NCBI GenBank assembly: GCA_036245805.1 | Contig: BTRK01000004.1 | Coordinates: 27,017,541-27,081,540 of the forward strand | Length of the DNA: 64,000 nt | Reading direction: 5' to 3' | Source of the DNA: Pristionchus mayeri | Lineage: Eukaryota > Nematoda > Chromadorea > Rhabditida > Neodiplogasteridae | Shown: one piece after another, positions 20,434 to 31,902 of the stretch | How positions within the stretch are numbered: position 1 is the first letter of the stretch | Layout of the letters: each line of letters starts with the position of its first letter | Made by a program: the position numbers and the translations under genes | The notes under the pieces: generated by a model | Told to the model about the DNA's origin: nothing | Databases searched by the model: none | What the model saw: the letters and a program-made list of their open reading frames with translations, nothing else

Positions 20434-21147
20434 ATGATCCGATTCTTCCTCTCTTCTCTCCTTCTCCTTTCAATCGCAGGTAGGAATATCTATCTGACTC
20501 TCTTCACAGAGTAAACAATCAACAACTGCAGTTATGGGAAGGGAGAGGTCTATTCCAGATTACCTCTCTCCAAGTGAAAAGTGAGAATTATTTGCAGAGA
20601 TAGCTTCTGCTGAGATGTTCCAACCCAATTGCACGAACAACAAGGATGGAAGGAAACTGGTGAGAATGGAGAGATTCAGCAGAGAGAGAGAGAGGTGCTC
20701 CATCTGCAGTCGTGCTATTCGTGTATGGGACGGGACTTGGAGAACTGCGACTGGGGTCTCTCCTGCTGCAAGGGAAGCTGCTTCAAGCTAATCGACAATG
20801 GTCGACACTTCCACATTTTACATGAGTAGTCAAAAATGGATTGGAAAAGGATGAGAACATACGGAATGAAGGAAGGGACAAGGAAAGGATTGCAGAGCAC
20901 GAATTGATTGTGAAGGGATGCACGAATGGAAACGAGGAAGATGCATCCATGAAGGTTCGAGAGCTCGACGTCAAGTTGTACTGGGACAAGAATGCGAAAG
21001 TGAAGGGTGAGTATTCCCCCCCCCCCTCCCCCCTCATCCACTCATTCAGGAGAGTCCTACTTCTGCAAGGGGGAGCAGTTCTGCAATTCTTCCCCTTCCT
21101 CCTTCTTCTCTCTCCTCTTCGTCCCTCTCCTCGCAAGATTCCTCTGA
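20434..21147 (+). CDS. Ly6/uPAR-type three-finger protein, GPI-anchored (inferred)
   Basis: Start at 20434 gives a signal peptide, MIRFFLSSLLLLSIA. Exons then supply the cysteine pattern of a three-finger fold: SCYSCMGRDLENCDWGLSCC, KGSCFKLIDN, VKGCTNGNEEDASM, and the C-terminal YFCKGEQFCNSS, which resembles the closing Cys-Cys-Asn block of the family. The last exon ends in a hydrophobic tail (SSFFSLLFVPLLARFL, stop 21145-21147) suited to GPI attachment. Members sit on the outer cell surface and modulate receptors or channels; the partner here is unknown. The acceptor before DENIRNEGRD appears to be AAAG, not YAG. Confidence 0.72.
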
Positions 21148-21535
21148 GGCATCCATCTCTACCTCTGAGAGAAAGAGAGAGAGAGAGAAACGTCTTCTGT
21201 CCTTTCTCTCTCTCACCACAATAGAACCAATATTAGAAGACAATCCCGGTTTGCATGATAATGATATAACTCTCACTGCAATATTTGCTGCTCATGCTTT
21301 ACCACGAGAGGGGAAATGGCCTCTTTCCTCGTGTAAACCTCCCTCCCTCTCTGAATAGACCCTCAATCTCCATAGTACCTCACTCCATTCATTAGTCCTT
21401 CTCTCCATTGCCTTTCGCTTCTTTCCTTTCTAAATGCTCCAGTTTTCGATTCGATAGTGATCTGTAGTCTTTTGTATTCCGATTATCGTGTGATAAAGAT
21501 ATGTAGTATCTAATCAGTCTCCATCAGACTCCTCC

Positions 21536-24125
21536 ATGATTTACCTTTCTTTATTGTTGTTGTTCACTTCAGTGCGAGGAGAGAGAAATTATGGTGAGTC
21601 TCTCTTATCTCCATCCCATCCACACCTACTGATAAAGGAAAGAGGGAAATCAATAAATGTTCTCTCTCAGATCGAATCTACAATGAATTATCTCAATCGA
21701 TTGCAAATGCAAAGAATAAAGGACCTAATGATAATGGAATATCGAAAGAATTGTACTATGAAAGGTATGGTTAGAGACCACAAGCCACGCCCACTTTCGG
21801 GAATACCGAATTCTCTCAAAATCCGCAAGAGCTCCGACAGTCGGAATTCTTGACCAAATTGGACGATCAAAAGCGATTTCAGTAGCTCTTGGGATCCTTC
21901 ACAAATGACCACTGGAGCAGCTTAATTAGGCAACTCTAATTAGGTCAGCATACGCTAATTAAAACCAGAATAGGCGTAAAATGGGCCATTGTACTCGTGT
22001 ACAGCTGCTCCACTCGTATTTTTCAGTTCACATCATTCAAATACATGACACAAAGTTAGAAAACAGATGGATCATTTTCCTGACTGTCGGAATGATTGAA
22101 AGATTTCATACAAAAATTTGCAAAAAAGTGCAAACCACTTGCATCCGGGCAGATTCCAACCTGCATGTTACGGGCATTAGAGGTAGAGCTCTACCACTAC
22201 ACCAATTGAACGAATTCCGACTTGCTATCAAGAATGATACATTAACTTGCCCCCTTGCGATGTTTTCACGCTGTCCCGATTTCGAGCATTTTTCCATTGA
22301 GAGCGAGATTAAGGTTTTTAGATTATAATTCGGCGCAGGGTTAAGATATCGAGCTAAATCAAAAAGTATGGTCTTATTTATACCATTAGGGTTCCATTGG
22401 GCACACAAACTGTCTTGTGAGATGGTTTTGGCAGAATGCCTTGTGGTCTCTAGGTATGGTGAATGAATGACGAGTGAGAGAGGGAGTGATTGTTTATTTG
22501 GAGTGACTGGCAACGTGATCTGGCCCCTTTCCAATCTGGAATCACTCGTGAAATGATGTCTCAATTGGAGACAATGGGCAATAAGTATCAGATAATCAAT
22601 CACACCCTCTATCGGACAAAGAGATGTACTTTCCCAGCCAGGTTCGACCTCTCTCCAATCTTCTAAATACGGTATTATTTTCCTCGTCTCTTTCGAATTT
22701 CCTTCCATCCAATCTAGTTTGGTTTCTTGACCCTTCCCTTCTTTTCCCTCAGATTTGAATCTTCTTAAGATGCCAGGGAGTCGATAGATTCCTCACTCGT
22801 CTTGCTTCTCAACTACCAGACACTGAATTCATTCTGAACGATTTCGACAGTCCTAAATTGACTAAAGTAGCTCGCCCTCTTCCATTATTCAGCTTCAGCA
22901 AGGTTCATAATTTCCGTCTACCAAAGCGACGAATGAAGGGAAGGATGCATTCAATACAATAATGAAGAATAAATGAAGAGAGATGGCGAATTCTGGGATA
23001 TTCTTTACCCTGCGTGGAGTTTCCATTCCGGAGGTCCAGCCATATCCATCTACCCCCGTGGAATCGGGAATTGGAGTGCAACGAAGGAGCAATTGAGAGA
23101 GTGAGTGGAGATTCCTCCTCCTCTTCATCCCTCTGTAGATACTCTTCATCCCATCCCTGGTCATCGAGAGATCCTCGTGCATTCTTCATTGGTTCTCGTA
23201 CAACTCCTCAAAGAGATCCTCTAGTTCTCCTCTCTCGGTATTCTTCCCTTCCTCATCTCCCATCTCCAATTCATTCAGTCGATATCCTCAACTCGTCGAT
23301 GCTTCCTTCACTAAGAACCAAGCGTATCGCAGTCCTCAGGTACTCCTTCCCCTTCAGTATCCATCCTATCCATCCTTCCCTTCAGGATACTCTTCATGCA
23401 GATCCATCTCCTGAACGTCCCTTCGAGTATTCGTGTCAATACAAGTGAGAGAAGAAAAGAGAGAGGGAAGATACTCATTCCTCCATCACTCCCTATCCAT
23501 ATTTCACGCGTATCCTCGCATTCCCACTCTCACGAGTTATCTCCTCACTCAATCAAAAGAACATTCCACAATAATTATAACAGATACCTCTTCAACTTTC
23601 GAGGGGTGGCTGCTTCGTTCCGATACAAGTACCTCCTTGCCTGCGGGAGTACTGTATTTCATCTGGATGATGGGTATACGGTAGTCAACTGTTCCTTTCC
23701 GATACATTCCTTCAGATGGATCGAGTTCTTCTATCGCAAGCTCATCCCATACTATCACTACATTCCATTGAAGGAGAGGGATAATAATGAGAAGGGATTG
23801 AAGACTGTACTCGAATACGCACGAGAACATGAAGAAGATATGAAGAGAATAGGAGAGAAGTAAGAGGAAGAGGAGTGTGAATGGTTTCAATTCAATTTGT
23901 GTACGAAGTCCTTCAATATGTTTCAATCCCCGGGGGTCTCTATAATCTCTTTCGTTTCCATTCCATTCCAGTGGTCTGTCATGGATTTCCTCCCATCTGG
24001 ACGATCTCTCGATTGACTCGTATTGGCTTGGTCTTCTCTCTTCATACTCACTCCTTCTTAAGTTCCCAGTAGAAAGGGACGTCTCCCTAATGAAAGTATC
24101 AATGGAGGAGTCAATCTCTTCGTAA
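21536..24125 (+). CDS. poglut1: POGLUT1/Rumi-type protein O-glucosyltransferase (CAP10 domain)
   Basis: POGLUT1 adds glucose to EGF repeats, for example of Notch, in the ER lumen. The start gives a signal peptide MIYLSLLLLFTSVRG. Family blocks in order: RIYNELSQSIANAK, CQGVDRFLTRLASQLPDTEF, PLPLFSFSK, FWDILYPAWSFHSGGPAI, IYPRGIGNWSATKEQL, AFFIGSRTTPQRDPLVLLSR, LFNFRGVAASFRYKYLLACG, FHLDD, FFYRKLIPYYHYIPLKE. These track the human protein closely. The model ends at TAA 24123-24125 after ERDVSLMKVSMEESISS and lacks a KDEL-type ER-retention tail. A roughly 1-kb intron (21774-22753) holds repeat-like sequence. Two introns need AAG acceptors, near 22753 (restoring the conserved C in CQGV) and near 22980. 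Confidence 0.9.
22141..22217 (-). repeat. tRNA-like relic (Pol III A-box and B-box-like) in the POGLUT1 intron
   Basis: On the minus strand the order TGTAGTGGTAGAGC (A-box-like) then GGTTGGAATC (B-box-like, one mismatch to GGTTCGAATC), about 33 bp apart, matches an internal Pol III promoter. The D loop is too long and no good anticodon or acceptor stem can be folded. It is a degenerate tRNA or the head of a tRNA-derived SINE, not a working tRNA. Confidence 0.4.
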
Positions 24126-24541
24126 TTTCCGTGCTGGAGGAGGACAGGGAGGGAAATTGGAGGGAGAGGAGGGGAGGACTTCTCGAAGGAAGTCTCATCA
24201 CACAATGAGACTCCGCCCTCAATCTCGCCCTTCTAATGTCATTCCCACTTTCTGTCATGCAACTCTTCCTCGATAAATGTCTTTTCTGCATTTCCTTCCC
24301 TTTCTCAAATCTTCATTCGCATTCAAATCCTTTTCGTGACATTGTTAATCTCCTTCGTCAACACTCGCAACTCCAGAGGGAGACTGCGAGTCTCGAGAGG
24401 GGGAAGTCATTCGTAGTTCTCACTCCCCCATACGCAATTCCCTTCTATTTGCTCTTCTTTGTCTTCATCTAATGGATCCTTCTCATCTTCGTGTTCCCTG
24501 TGTCTCCCCCTCTCCCTCTCTCTTGATCGGATCTCCTTCAG
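24126..24541 (+). other. Gap between POGLUT1 and globin 1
   Basis: About 415 bp with no gene. It contains the POGLUT1 3' end and, near the right side, a pyrimidine-rich stretch ending CTCCTTCAG directly before the globin start codon. No AATAAA signal is obvious. The short spacing and same orientation allow, but do not prove, operon-like processing. Confidence 0.4.
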
Positions 24542-26357
24542 ATGGATTGGCATGAATTGTCGAAGGAGGAGAAGGCCCTTCTCCTCAAGGCATGGGCAGT
24601 CATCGAACCACAGAAACAGAATGCAGCTTGTGATATCTACGAGATGATATTCAATCAGGTCTCCCTTCTCTTCTTTCTCTTCTTTCTTTCTTCCCTTTCG
24701 CACGCATTCGAATACTCTCCATTTTCACACTTTCCCATTGAGGGCAGACGACGTAGACTTCCCTCAATCTCTGATTGCAATGAGTCTGATCCCTTCTTCC
24801 TTCCAGTGTCCTGAAGCGAGGAAACTCTTCCCAAGGATGAAAACGTGTAAGAAAGACAAGAAGAGCACAGAGTTCATCTTCCAGGCACTCAGATTCATGC
24901 AGGTACCCCCCCCCCTCCCCTCCCTCTCCCCTCCCCCCTCCCCCCCTCCCCCCTCCCCTCCCCTCCCTCTCCCCTCTCCCCTCTCCCCTCCCCCCCCCCC
25001 CCACTCTGTCTCTCTCTCATCGTTTTCTCGCAGGTCATCGAGAGTTCCGTAATGGCAATCGATAATCCCGAGTCGATGAATAACATTCTGGATAATCTTG
25101 GTAGGAGACACGGCAAATTGGAGGTGGGCAAGTGATTTCCCACGAGTATCTCTCTCTCCCCATCTCTCCCTCTCAGTCATTTATAGAAAAGTCTCTCATG
25201 TTTTGCATTTTCCGAGATCTCGATCGTCATGAGAAATTTGAGGTTTGCGGAAAATTCCGTTCGTACTACTGGTCAGTCTTCCTCGAATGCACCATCTACC
25301 AATTCAGAAAGTGAGGAAAGAGAGAGGGAGAGAGAGAGAGGGAGGGTGGGGGGGGGGGGGGGGGGGGGGGGGGGAGAGGGAGAGAACCCGAGTCTTCGGG
25401 GTCACTATGAACCCGAGATCACGCAATGCACATAGTGCACATATTATAAGATATTATATTATAAGCATATTATAAGCAATGCGCATATTATAAGATAGAA
25501 AATATTTGAAAATATCTTTTGCTCGTAACTGAACCGACTACGATGGCATTGTTGTGATTTGAGTCTACCATTTCATTGTTCATTTTTTGCTGATCTTCAT
25601 TCGCAACATTTCTTCCGGAAAATCGTATCATCTCATCAGTAGATGCAACAAGAAAATGCGTGAACTTGGTTGGGAAAAGACACGTTCCTTCGTATGAGAA
25701 GAGTATTCTTGCGACTGAAGACGCTAAGCTCCCCTTCTTCCCCCTTCCCACCAATTGCATTTGAGTCATAAAGGAGAGAAGATTGCAGATACTTGGAAGA
25801 ATCGAGGAAATTCAATGCCGAGTCTACGGATAACGCGATTATCGTGTGGAGAACACTTCTCAAAGATGTGATGAAGAAGATAAAGGTGAGGAGGAAGAAC
25901 AAAGATCACTCTAAAATTATTGATGAGAACTCGAGAAGTAAAGGGAGAGGGACAAAACAATGAGTTGATCTCTGTATCTCTTGATATGGAAATTAACAAT
26001 AGTAAAATATATCGCACAAGGTTAAATTGTGAGTGCAAAATAAAACAAGGTACCAGCAGCTCGAAGGTGATGATTTCCTCTTTCATTCCAGAATGGCTAC
26101 ACAGCAGACATAGCCCATCGGATGTCTCAATTGGATCTGCGTATCGAGGATCGTAAGATGAGTCTTCCTGGAGTCTCGGCAGACGTAAGTCTCCCTCCCG
26201 CCCCTCCCGTCCTCCATCATTCCAATAGACGATACTCCAAGTTGTATCTACCGTCCATATGACAATCCTCGTCCTTGCACCATGCACTCACCACACGCCG
26301 TTCACCACACCACGCACCACCCTTACATTTCAGTCGGCTTTCGACGAAGAAAACTGA
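24542..26357 (+). CDS. Globin 1 (nematode type)
   Basis: A heme-binding globin in six or seven exons. The start codon is immediately after CTCCTTCAG. Exons read MDWHELSKEEKALLLKAWAV, CPEARKLFPRMKTC, STEFIFQALRFMQ, VIESSVMAIDNPES with LDNLGRRHGKLE, VCGKFRSYYWSVFLECTIYQ, YLEESRKFNAEST with IIVWRTLLKDVMKK, then NGYTADIAHRMSQLDL and SAFDEEN (stop 26355-26357). The proximal (F8) His is the H of RRHGKL. At the distal E7 position the residue is Gln (FQALRFM), as in Ascaris-type globins. The exon at about 25245 needs a GAG acceptor to keep the same length as globin 2 in this loop; an upstream CAG would instead add about 22 in-frame residues. An intron holds a G run of about 27 bases (25348-25374). 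Confidence 0.88.
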
Positions 26358-26981
26358 GACCTTCCTTCACCCTATCACTTCACTTCACTACATTTTTGAT
26401 ACCATTCCATTTTCACAGACTCAATTAATTTATTCATTGATCGATTTGATGTGCGATAAACCGTTTGGGAGAGAGGAGAAAGAGGAATTGGTCAATGGAA
26501 TCATAGGGGGAATCACAAATGAGCGATTGATGAACTGAGATGGAGAACCTGTGAGCAGTAGAGATCGAGGGAAATAGAGAGAATCAGAGAATGAATGAAT
26601 GATGGACGGAGAATGAGCCATTGACGATTCAATCGAGAGGATCGTAGAAAGAAAGAGAGAGTGGATGAAGGGGAGGGGGATGATTAGATCATAGTTATAT
26701 CATACATAGTCATCATCTCCAAGAGGATAAGTCGATCCTTTTCTACTCAGAGATCTCATTGAAGAAGTGTCGAATGAGTGAGAGACAGAGAGGAATCTGA
26801 AGAAGGAGAAGGCATCTTCATTCATTCATTCATTCTTCCTCACCTGGTGCTCCTCCTCCTCTCTGGTCTCTCCACTCGCAATAGAAGATGTTCGTTCTGT
26901 GCTTCTGTCTCGGAGAATGATTCCTGGATAAGAGAGAGATGATCTTCTCATCTCTAATGAACACATTCATATGCTGCATTT
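26358..26981. other. Convergent intergenic gap between globin 1 (+) and the receptor gene (-)
   Basis: About 620 bp, purine-rich on the plus strand from 26460 to 26680, with no coding or repeat feature I can support. It would contain the 3' UTRs of both genes. Confidence 0.35.
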
Positions 26982-29454
26982 TCATTGCAGAAGTGAGCAT
27001 AATTGTGTATACTCTGACGATGCTAATAAAGTAAATGAAGGGAGAGGGGGATATTCTAGGGAGGAAGGGATGTATCCATTCAACGGGACATATCCCACGC
27101 CCGTGAATAAACTCACATCATCACTCGTGAATTTTCGGAAACATGGGCTTAATGAAAGGGGCTTCCCCGGGATACTTGGAGTGGTTCGTAGGGGAGAAGA
27201 TGGGAGGTCTCGTCTAGTGAAGGGAGTGCTCACTTCTGAATCTCCCACGTCGACATCGTCGTCCTTCACAATGACATAGTAAGCAGTGAGGAGGGCAGCT
27301 GCATTGGCTGCCATTGTGATCATCTGAAGGAGGGGCTGGAAGTGACCAGTGAACACTGCCAGAAGCATCACTGAAAGGAGAGACCATATCATGACATTAA
27401 ACCAATTCCTAGCCATTTGTCATCCAATCATTTATCCCTTTGAGGGGAGATTGCTTTAACATGATAGTTGAAGTGTGGGATAAACGTTGTCTTACATGCT
27501 CGATTATTGGAGAAGTGATTGACAGTGAGGGAGAGGGTCGTGATGAAGGCAGTGGGCACTTGCGAGACCAGGAAGGAAACCGTGACTGTCGTGATCAGAA
27601 TACGGGTCTGATCACGAGGAGTGCGCCCGAATCGATTACTGTAGTGAGGGTAATCGATCGATTGAGGGGAGGGAGGGATATCTCACTGTCTAGTCAATGC
27701 CCCCATGTCGATCACTGGCTCTCGGATGAATCCCACGTGTAGGAAAGCGAGTAGAAGACCAGGGATGAGGAATTGGACGATGAAGTCAGCCAGAGGGAGG
27801 AAGACCTCAACCATTCCTTCCCCTCCACTCCCATTCACTCTTCACCTTCCAGAAACTCCTGGAGACAACATTCATGAGTGCTCCTTCTCTGACCATGCAA
27901 CGAGAAGCCCACAAGGGACCCGGTTCCGTGTCTGCAATAACTTCTTCTTCTCTATCATCTAATCATCTTCGTCTCTTTCTTCCTCACCCATGCAGAATTG
28001 GTAGACAGTTGCATCGTGCTCGAAGAATCGAAGGACTCCGAGGGCGACACACATGAAGATGACACACCAAATGGCACGAGACACTCGCTCCACCGTACGC
28101 AGTTTGAGAGTGTTACGGTGGTATTGAGTGACGAATCTGAAGAAAGATAAGGAGAGGGGGAGGGGGGAGGTGAGGGGAGGGGGGAGGGGAGAGGGGAGAG
28201 GAGGGGGGAGGACACACCTCGCACAAGCGAGAAGCACTGAGAATAGTGTCATCATGGAGTCGATTGAATGGGGAACAGCTTCCATCGTAGTCCGATAGAG
28301 ATGGCACATCACTACGGATTGATTCATCGATCTGCAAGGAGAGACTCCTCCTGTCTGGAGTTGACACGATAAGTGTCCTAATCTGCCATCTCCCCTTCCT
28401 CCCTCACCCCTCCCACCCCCCCTCTCTCTCCCTCTTCCCCTCACCTCGTGCCCTCTCCGAGTATGTAGTACCAGAGAGTGAATGGGAGAGGGGAGATCAC
28501 ACTGATCCATCCACATCCAGCAAGAAGCCAGATCATCTGGTACAGGGGATTCGGCTGAAATCAATCAATGGGAGGGAACAAAAATAATAATAGTAGATTG
28601 AAAGGTGCAAACTGACGAATCGTGAGTCTCCTTCTCTCTTCTCCCTCTTGGCCATCCCCAGAAGAACTGCTGCGAGAGGAGCAATGAGGGAGAGGAGGAG
28701 ACAAGGGTAGACGAAGGCGTAGACTATCATGTGAGACCAAGAGTCATTCAGACGACCGAACATGAATCCCACGTGAGAAGCTATCTGAAGAGAGAGAGAG
28801 AGATCCACTCCCAGTCCCCCAAGGAGGAATCGAAGGAACACCAAAATAGTTCTTCCATTCCTCCTTCCTTCTTCTCCTTCCTTCACATAACAGCCATATT
28901 CTTTTTCTTGTTCAACTCGCATCAAAAACTACTTAGCTCACGTGACTAAAACAAACAAAAATATAAATTTTTATTACATTTTTTTCAATTTCATAAGTGT
29001 GTGATCCCCGGGGAGACCCTCTTCATTTGGCTCCATTCCAAAATCGAGAGAGATGCTCTTCTCACAGACGAATTGGGTTAGTCCAGTCAAAGTTCAGTTG
29101 AGGGACCGAGATTCTCACTCGATCTCCCATAACAGCATGCAGAGAGTGCATCTAACTCGTGGTCTGGAGGAGTCTCCCCCGCCTCCCCCCCCCTCCCCCC
29201 TCCCCCTCCCCCTCCCCGCCTCCCCCCTCACCTCGCATCTCTTGTGGGGGTAATCGTAGAACATGCCTGTGCCGCAGCAGCATTTCGCTGCCTGCAAATA
29301 GCATTGGGAACGTCTTCTAAACAGGAAGAGGAGATTGAATGAGGAGTGAGTCTCCATCCAATAGACCTACTCGTTGATCCTCAGTGGCACACTGATCAGA
29401 AGGGAGAATGGTGAAGTTGTGGATGCGTAAGTCTCCCTCTCCATCGATGGAGAC
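26982..29454 (-). CDS. Seven-transmembrane peptide-type GPCR with a Cys-rich N-terminal segment (5' end uncertain)
   Basis: Exons chain in phase on the minus strand. Extracellular part: [20 protein letters not shown], then [22 protein letters not shown]1 [22 protein letters not shown]2 [20 protein letters not shown]3 [14 protein letters not shown] with [17 protein letters not shown] (the DRY-equivalent end); TM4 [20 protein letters not shown]5 [20 protein letters not shown]6 [22 protein letters not shown]7 [20 protein letters not shown] cytoplasmic tail follows, with stop at 26982-26984. The look is of a nematode rhodopsin-class neuropeptide receptor (FMRFamide/DMSR-like), but the ligand cannot be told. 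The Cys-rich block before TM1 is unusual for that class. The start exon was not found. One intron (about 27802-27840, 39 bp) has no YAG and must end in GAG. Confidence 0.75.
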
Positions 29455-30714
29455 CTGAGAAGGGAAGGAACACGTATTCAATCCCCTTCCAGGGGGGACA
29501 CAATGCACCTCCCTCCCTGGGGATAGCTACTCATTCGAGAGAGCAGAGAATCTACCTCGATTACACGCCCATTTCAACCTATGAGGAGTGCAGTTTCTCC
29601 AATTGGTAATGAATGGTCGTCTAATTGATCTTGGATTGGGAGTGCATACCAACTGCATTGAATCCTTCTTCTTCTCACAATTCTTCGTCTCTTCTTCTCT
29701 CCGCCAGAATTCCCCCTAATCGCATCCTTCCATCGTCGAAATCTCTAATTGAGAAGACTATTACTTTTTCGGGATAAGAAAAAGGTAAAAAAAAACGAAA
29801 ATGGAGAATTGGATAGATGAGGAGAGAGAAGAGAGAGGTTGACAGGAAGTTTTGCCTCTTTGAGATGAGAGGAAAGGTTTCATATGACAAGTTGGAGACC
29901 GAGAGAGTCATGATAGAAAAGGAGGACTATTAGAAGAGGGTGGAGAGAGGGGAGAAATCCCTTTCCACGAACAGTAAAGAAGAGATCGAGATTGGAGGTA
30001 GTCGAAGGTAGAATCGAGAGGGGGATGAGAGGAGGAAAGATTTAGGAATGCTTAATATTCGACGAGACTAGAAGATGGAGAGAAGAAGATGACTCTGACA
30101 TGTCTCTTCTTCCCCTTATCGAATTGAGAGTATGAATTACAGAGTAGAAGAATCAGGGAAAGGACGAATTAGAGGAGACGCCTCAGGCAAAATGACAGTG
30201 AAGGAGATGTTGAGAAGAGGAGGGGAAGGGGAAGAAAAGCGGACAGATAGAGATTCATCGAGATGAAGATACACGAATTATAGTCACAGTCACTGTTCAT
30301 AAGGGAATGAGGAAAGTACGAATGGTTGAGAGGGACCGTACTAAAGCAGTAGAAGAGTCGAGAGGAGAGACGGAGTAGAAAGAAGTGCTCAAGGGACAAA
30401 GAAGGAGGGGAGAAAGGGAGAAAGAGGGTGGAGGGTAGATCAAGAAAGAGTCGTGATGATACTATGGAATTGTCGGCCCCTCTTCCACAAGACACTAACG
30501 AGTGTCAATTCAGACTGAGTGAGTGGAGGGAAGAGTGGAGGGAGAACTCCTTTATTCCACATTGACGGGACAAGCCAATCTTCACGGATTGTATTTGATG
30601 TGGATGTTCTTGCGGAGTTTGAGAGTCGAGAACTGAATCAACATCCTTATTATTCATCCTCGTTAATCAACTCATTCTACCGTATACTCATTCTTTTCCC
30701 CAATCATTCCCGCT
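29455..30714. other. Purine-rich region upstream of the receptor gene
   Basis: From about 29750 to 30500 the plus strand is strongly G/A-rich. A minus-strand frame here is open, but hydrophobic only because of the pyrimidine bias, so it is not called. The missing first exon(s) of the receptor and the 3' UTR of the MSP-domain gene should lie here. No inverted or tandem repeats were seen. Confidence 0.35.
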
Positions 30715-31633
30715 CTAATGATCCGAAAGTTTGAGATGAGGCAGAAACTATGAAAGAGAAGAAGTGCCCAGTATTAGTCCCATTAGATGCAATCTCATCA
30801 TCGCTCCTCCTCTGAGAGAGAGGAGAGGGAGGGGGGAGGGGGGAGGGGGGAATTCCCACCTGGAGCAGTTTGAAGTCGAACTTCTGCGTCTCCTCAGGCA
30901 CGCGTACGTACTCGAATGCAATGCGGTCCTTGACTACCAACGAGTCATCGAAGACATCAATCTTCTGAAGAGATCAAAGATCAATTGGGAGGGAGGGAGG
31001 GGAGGACCTGGACAGTGACAGCCACGTAGATGGACTTGCCCGCCTTGAGAATTCCAGTGGCAGGAGTAGCAGTCACTCGAGGAATCGCATTGGACTTGAT
31101 GGCGAAAGCAACGGGGAAACGAGAGACATTCTGATGAGAACCATGATTATTCCCCCTCCCCTCCCCCCTCCCCCTTCCTACCTTCATACGGATGTGGTAC
31201 GTGAGATGGGCGTAGTCGAAGGGGGCATTGTACACCTGTAGAGAGAGAAACTCCCCCCTCCCCCTCCCCTTCACTCACAATTCGATCTCTTGGTTCCCAT
31301 TCGACATCGTATGCTCCGACTCCTCTTCCATCCAATCGAGCATTCGATTCATTCGAAGAGGAAGAATCGAGATGGTAGGGAGAAGGAGAGTCTTCCATTT
31401 CATTTCTTCCCTTCGTCGGTCTCCATCCACGACCTGAGAAGGGAGCATCAATACTCTCAAATGAGGACTCCTCCCTCTCTTCTTCTCACCTTTCGGTTTA
31501 TCGGATATCTGATGGGCGACAGAGGGGGAAACAGCAGTTCGAACCTGCAATGCTCCTTTATCACTCTGGTCAGTCCCCCCTCTCCTCCTCTCCTCACGTC
31601 TTCGGGTGGGGATCGTGCTTCCATGCTATTCAT
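30715..31633 (-). CDS. MSP-domain (major sperm protein-like) protein
   Basis: The MSP fold is an Ig-like beta sandwich used in nematode sperm motility and, in other proteins, as an adaptor. Core blocks: YDVEWEPRDRIV, VYNAPFDYAHLTYHIRMK, NVSRFPVAFAIKSNAIPRV, PATGILKAGKSIYVAVTVQ, KIDVFDDSLVVKDRIAFEY, PEETQKFDFKLLQ, ending LPHLKLSDH (stop 30715-30717). An N-terminal extension (MNSMEARSPPED, AHQISDKPK, EDSPSPYHLDSSSSNES) precedes the domain; the splice between the second and third exons (about 31440-31500) is not certain. The last intron but one ends in the repeated motif TTGATCTTTGATCTCTTCAG (30964-30983). Sperm expression is likely by family, not shown. Confidence 0.82.
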
Positions 31634-31902
31634 TTCACTCGATTGTGGCCAGGGAGAGACCGTAGTACTGCAATAGATGCACTCGATCATCTCCATGGGG
31701 GTAAGATATCTCACGAAGTCTTTTGTTTCTCTCCCTCTGGTTTCTCGGGGGGTGGACTCTTCGCTTTCCGATCGAATAATCTCTTCAGTTCTTCCTTACT
31801 GCAATCTCATTCCCTATTTCTCATCACCTTTCCTCTTCATTTCCCCCTTCTCACTCATCAAATCAATCTCACGAGTATCTAATCCCCACAATCATCCCTC
31901 GT

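Noticed and set aside
22141..22217. A functional tRNA gene
   Set aside because: The D loop is too long and neither the anticodon stem nor the acceptor stem pairs.
30169..30495. A 108-codon hydrophobic minus-strand ORF
   Set aside because: It is Leu/Ser/Phe-rich only because the strand is pyrimidine-rich; no family features and no splice partner found.
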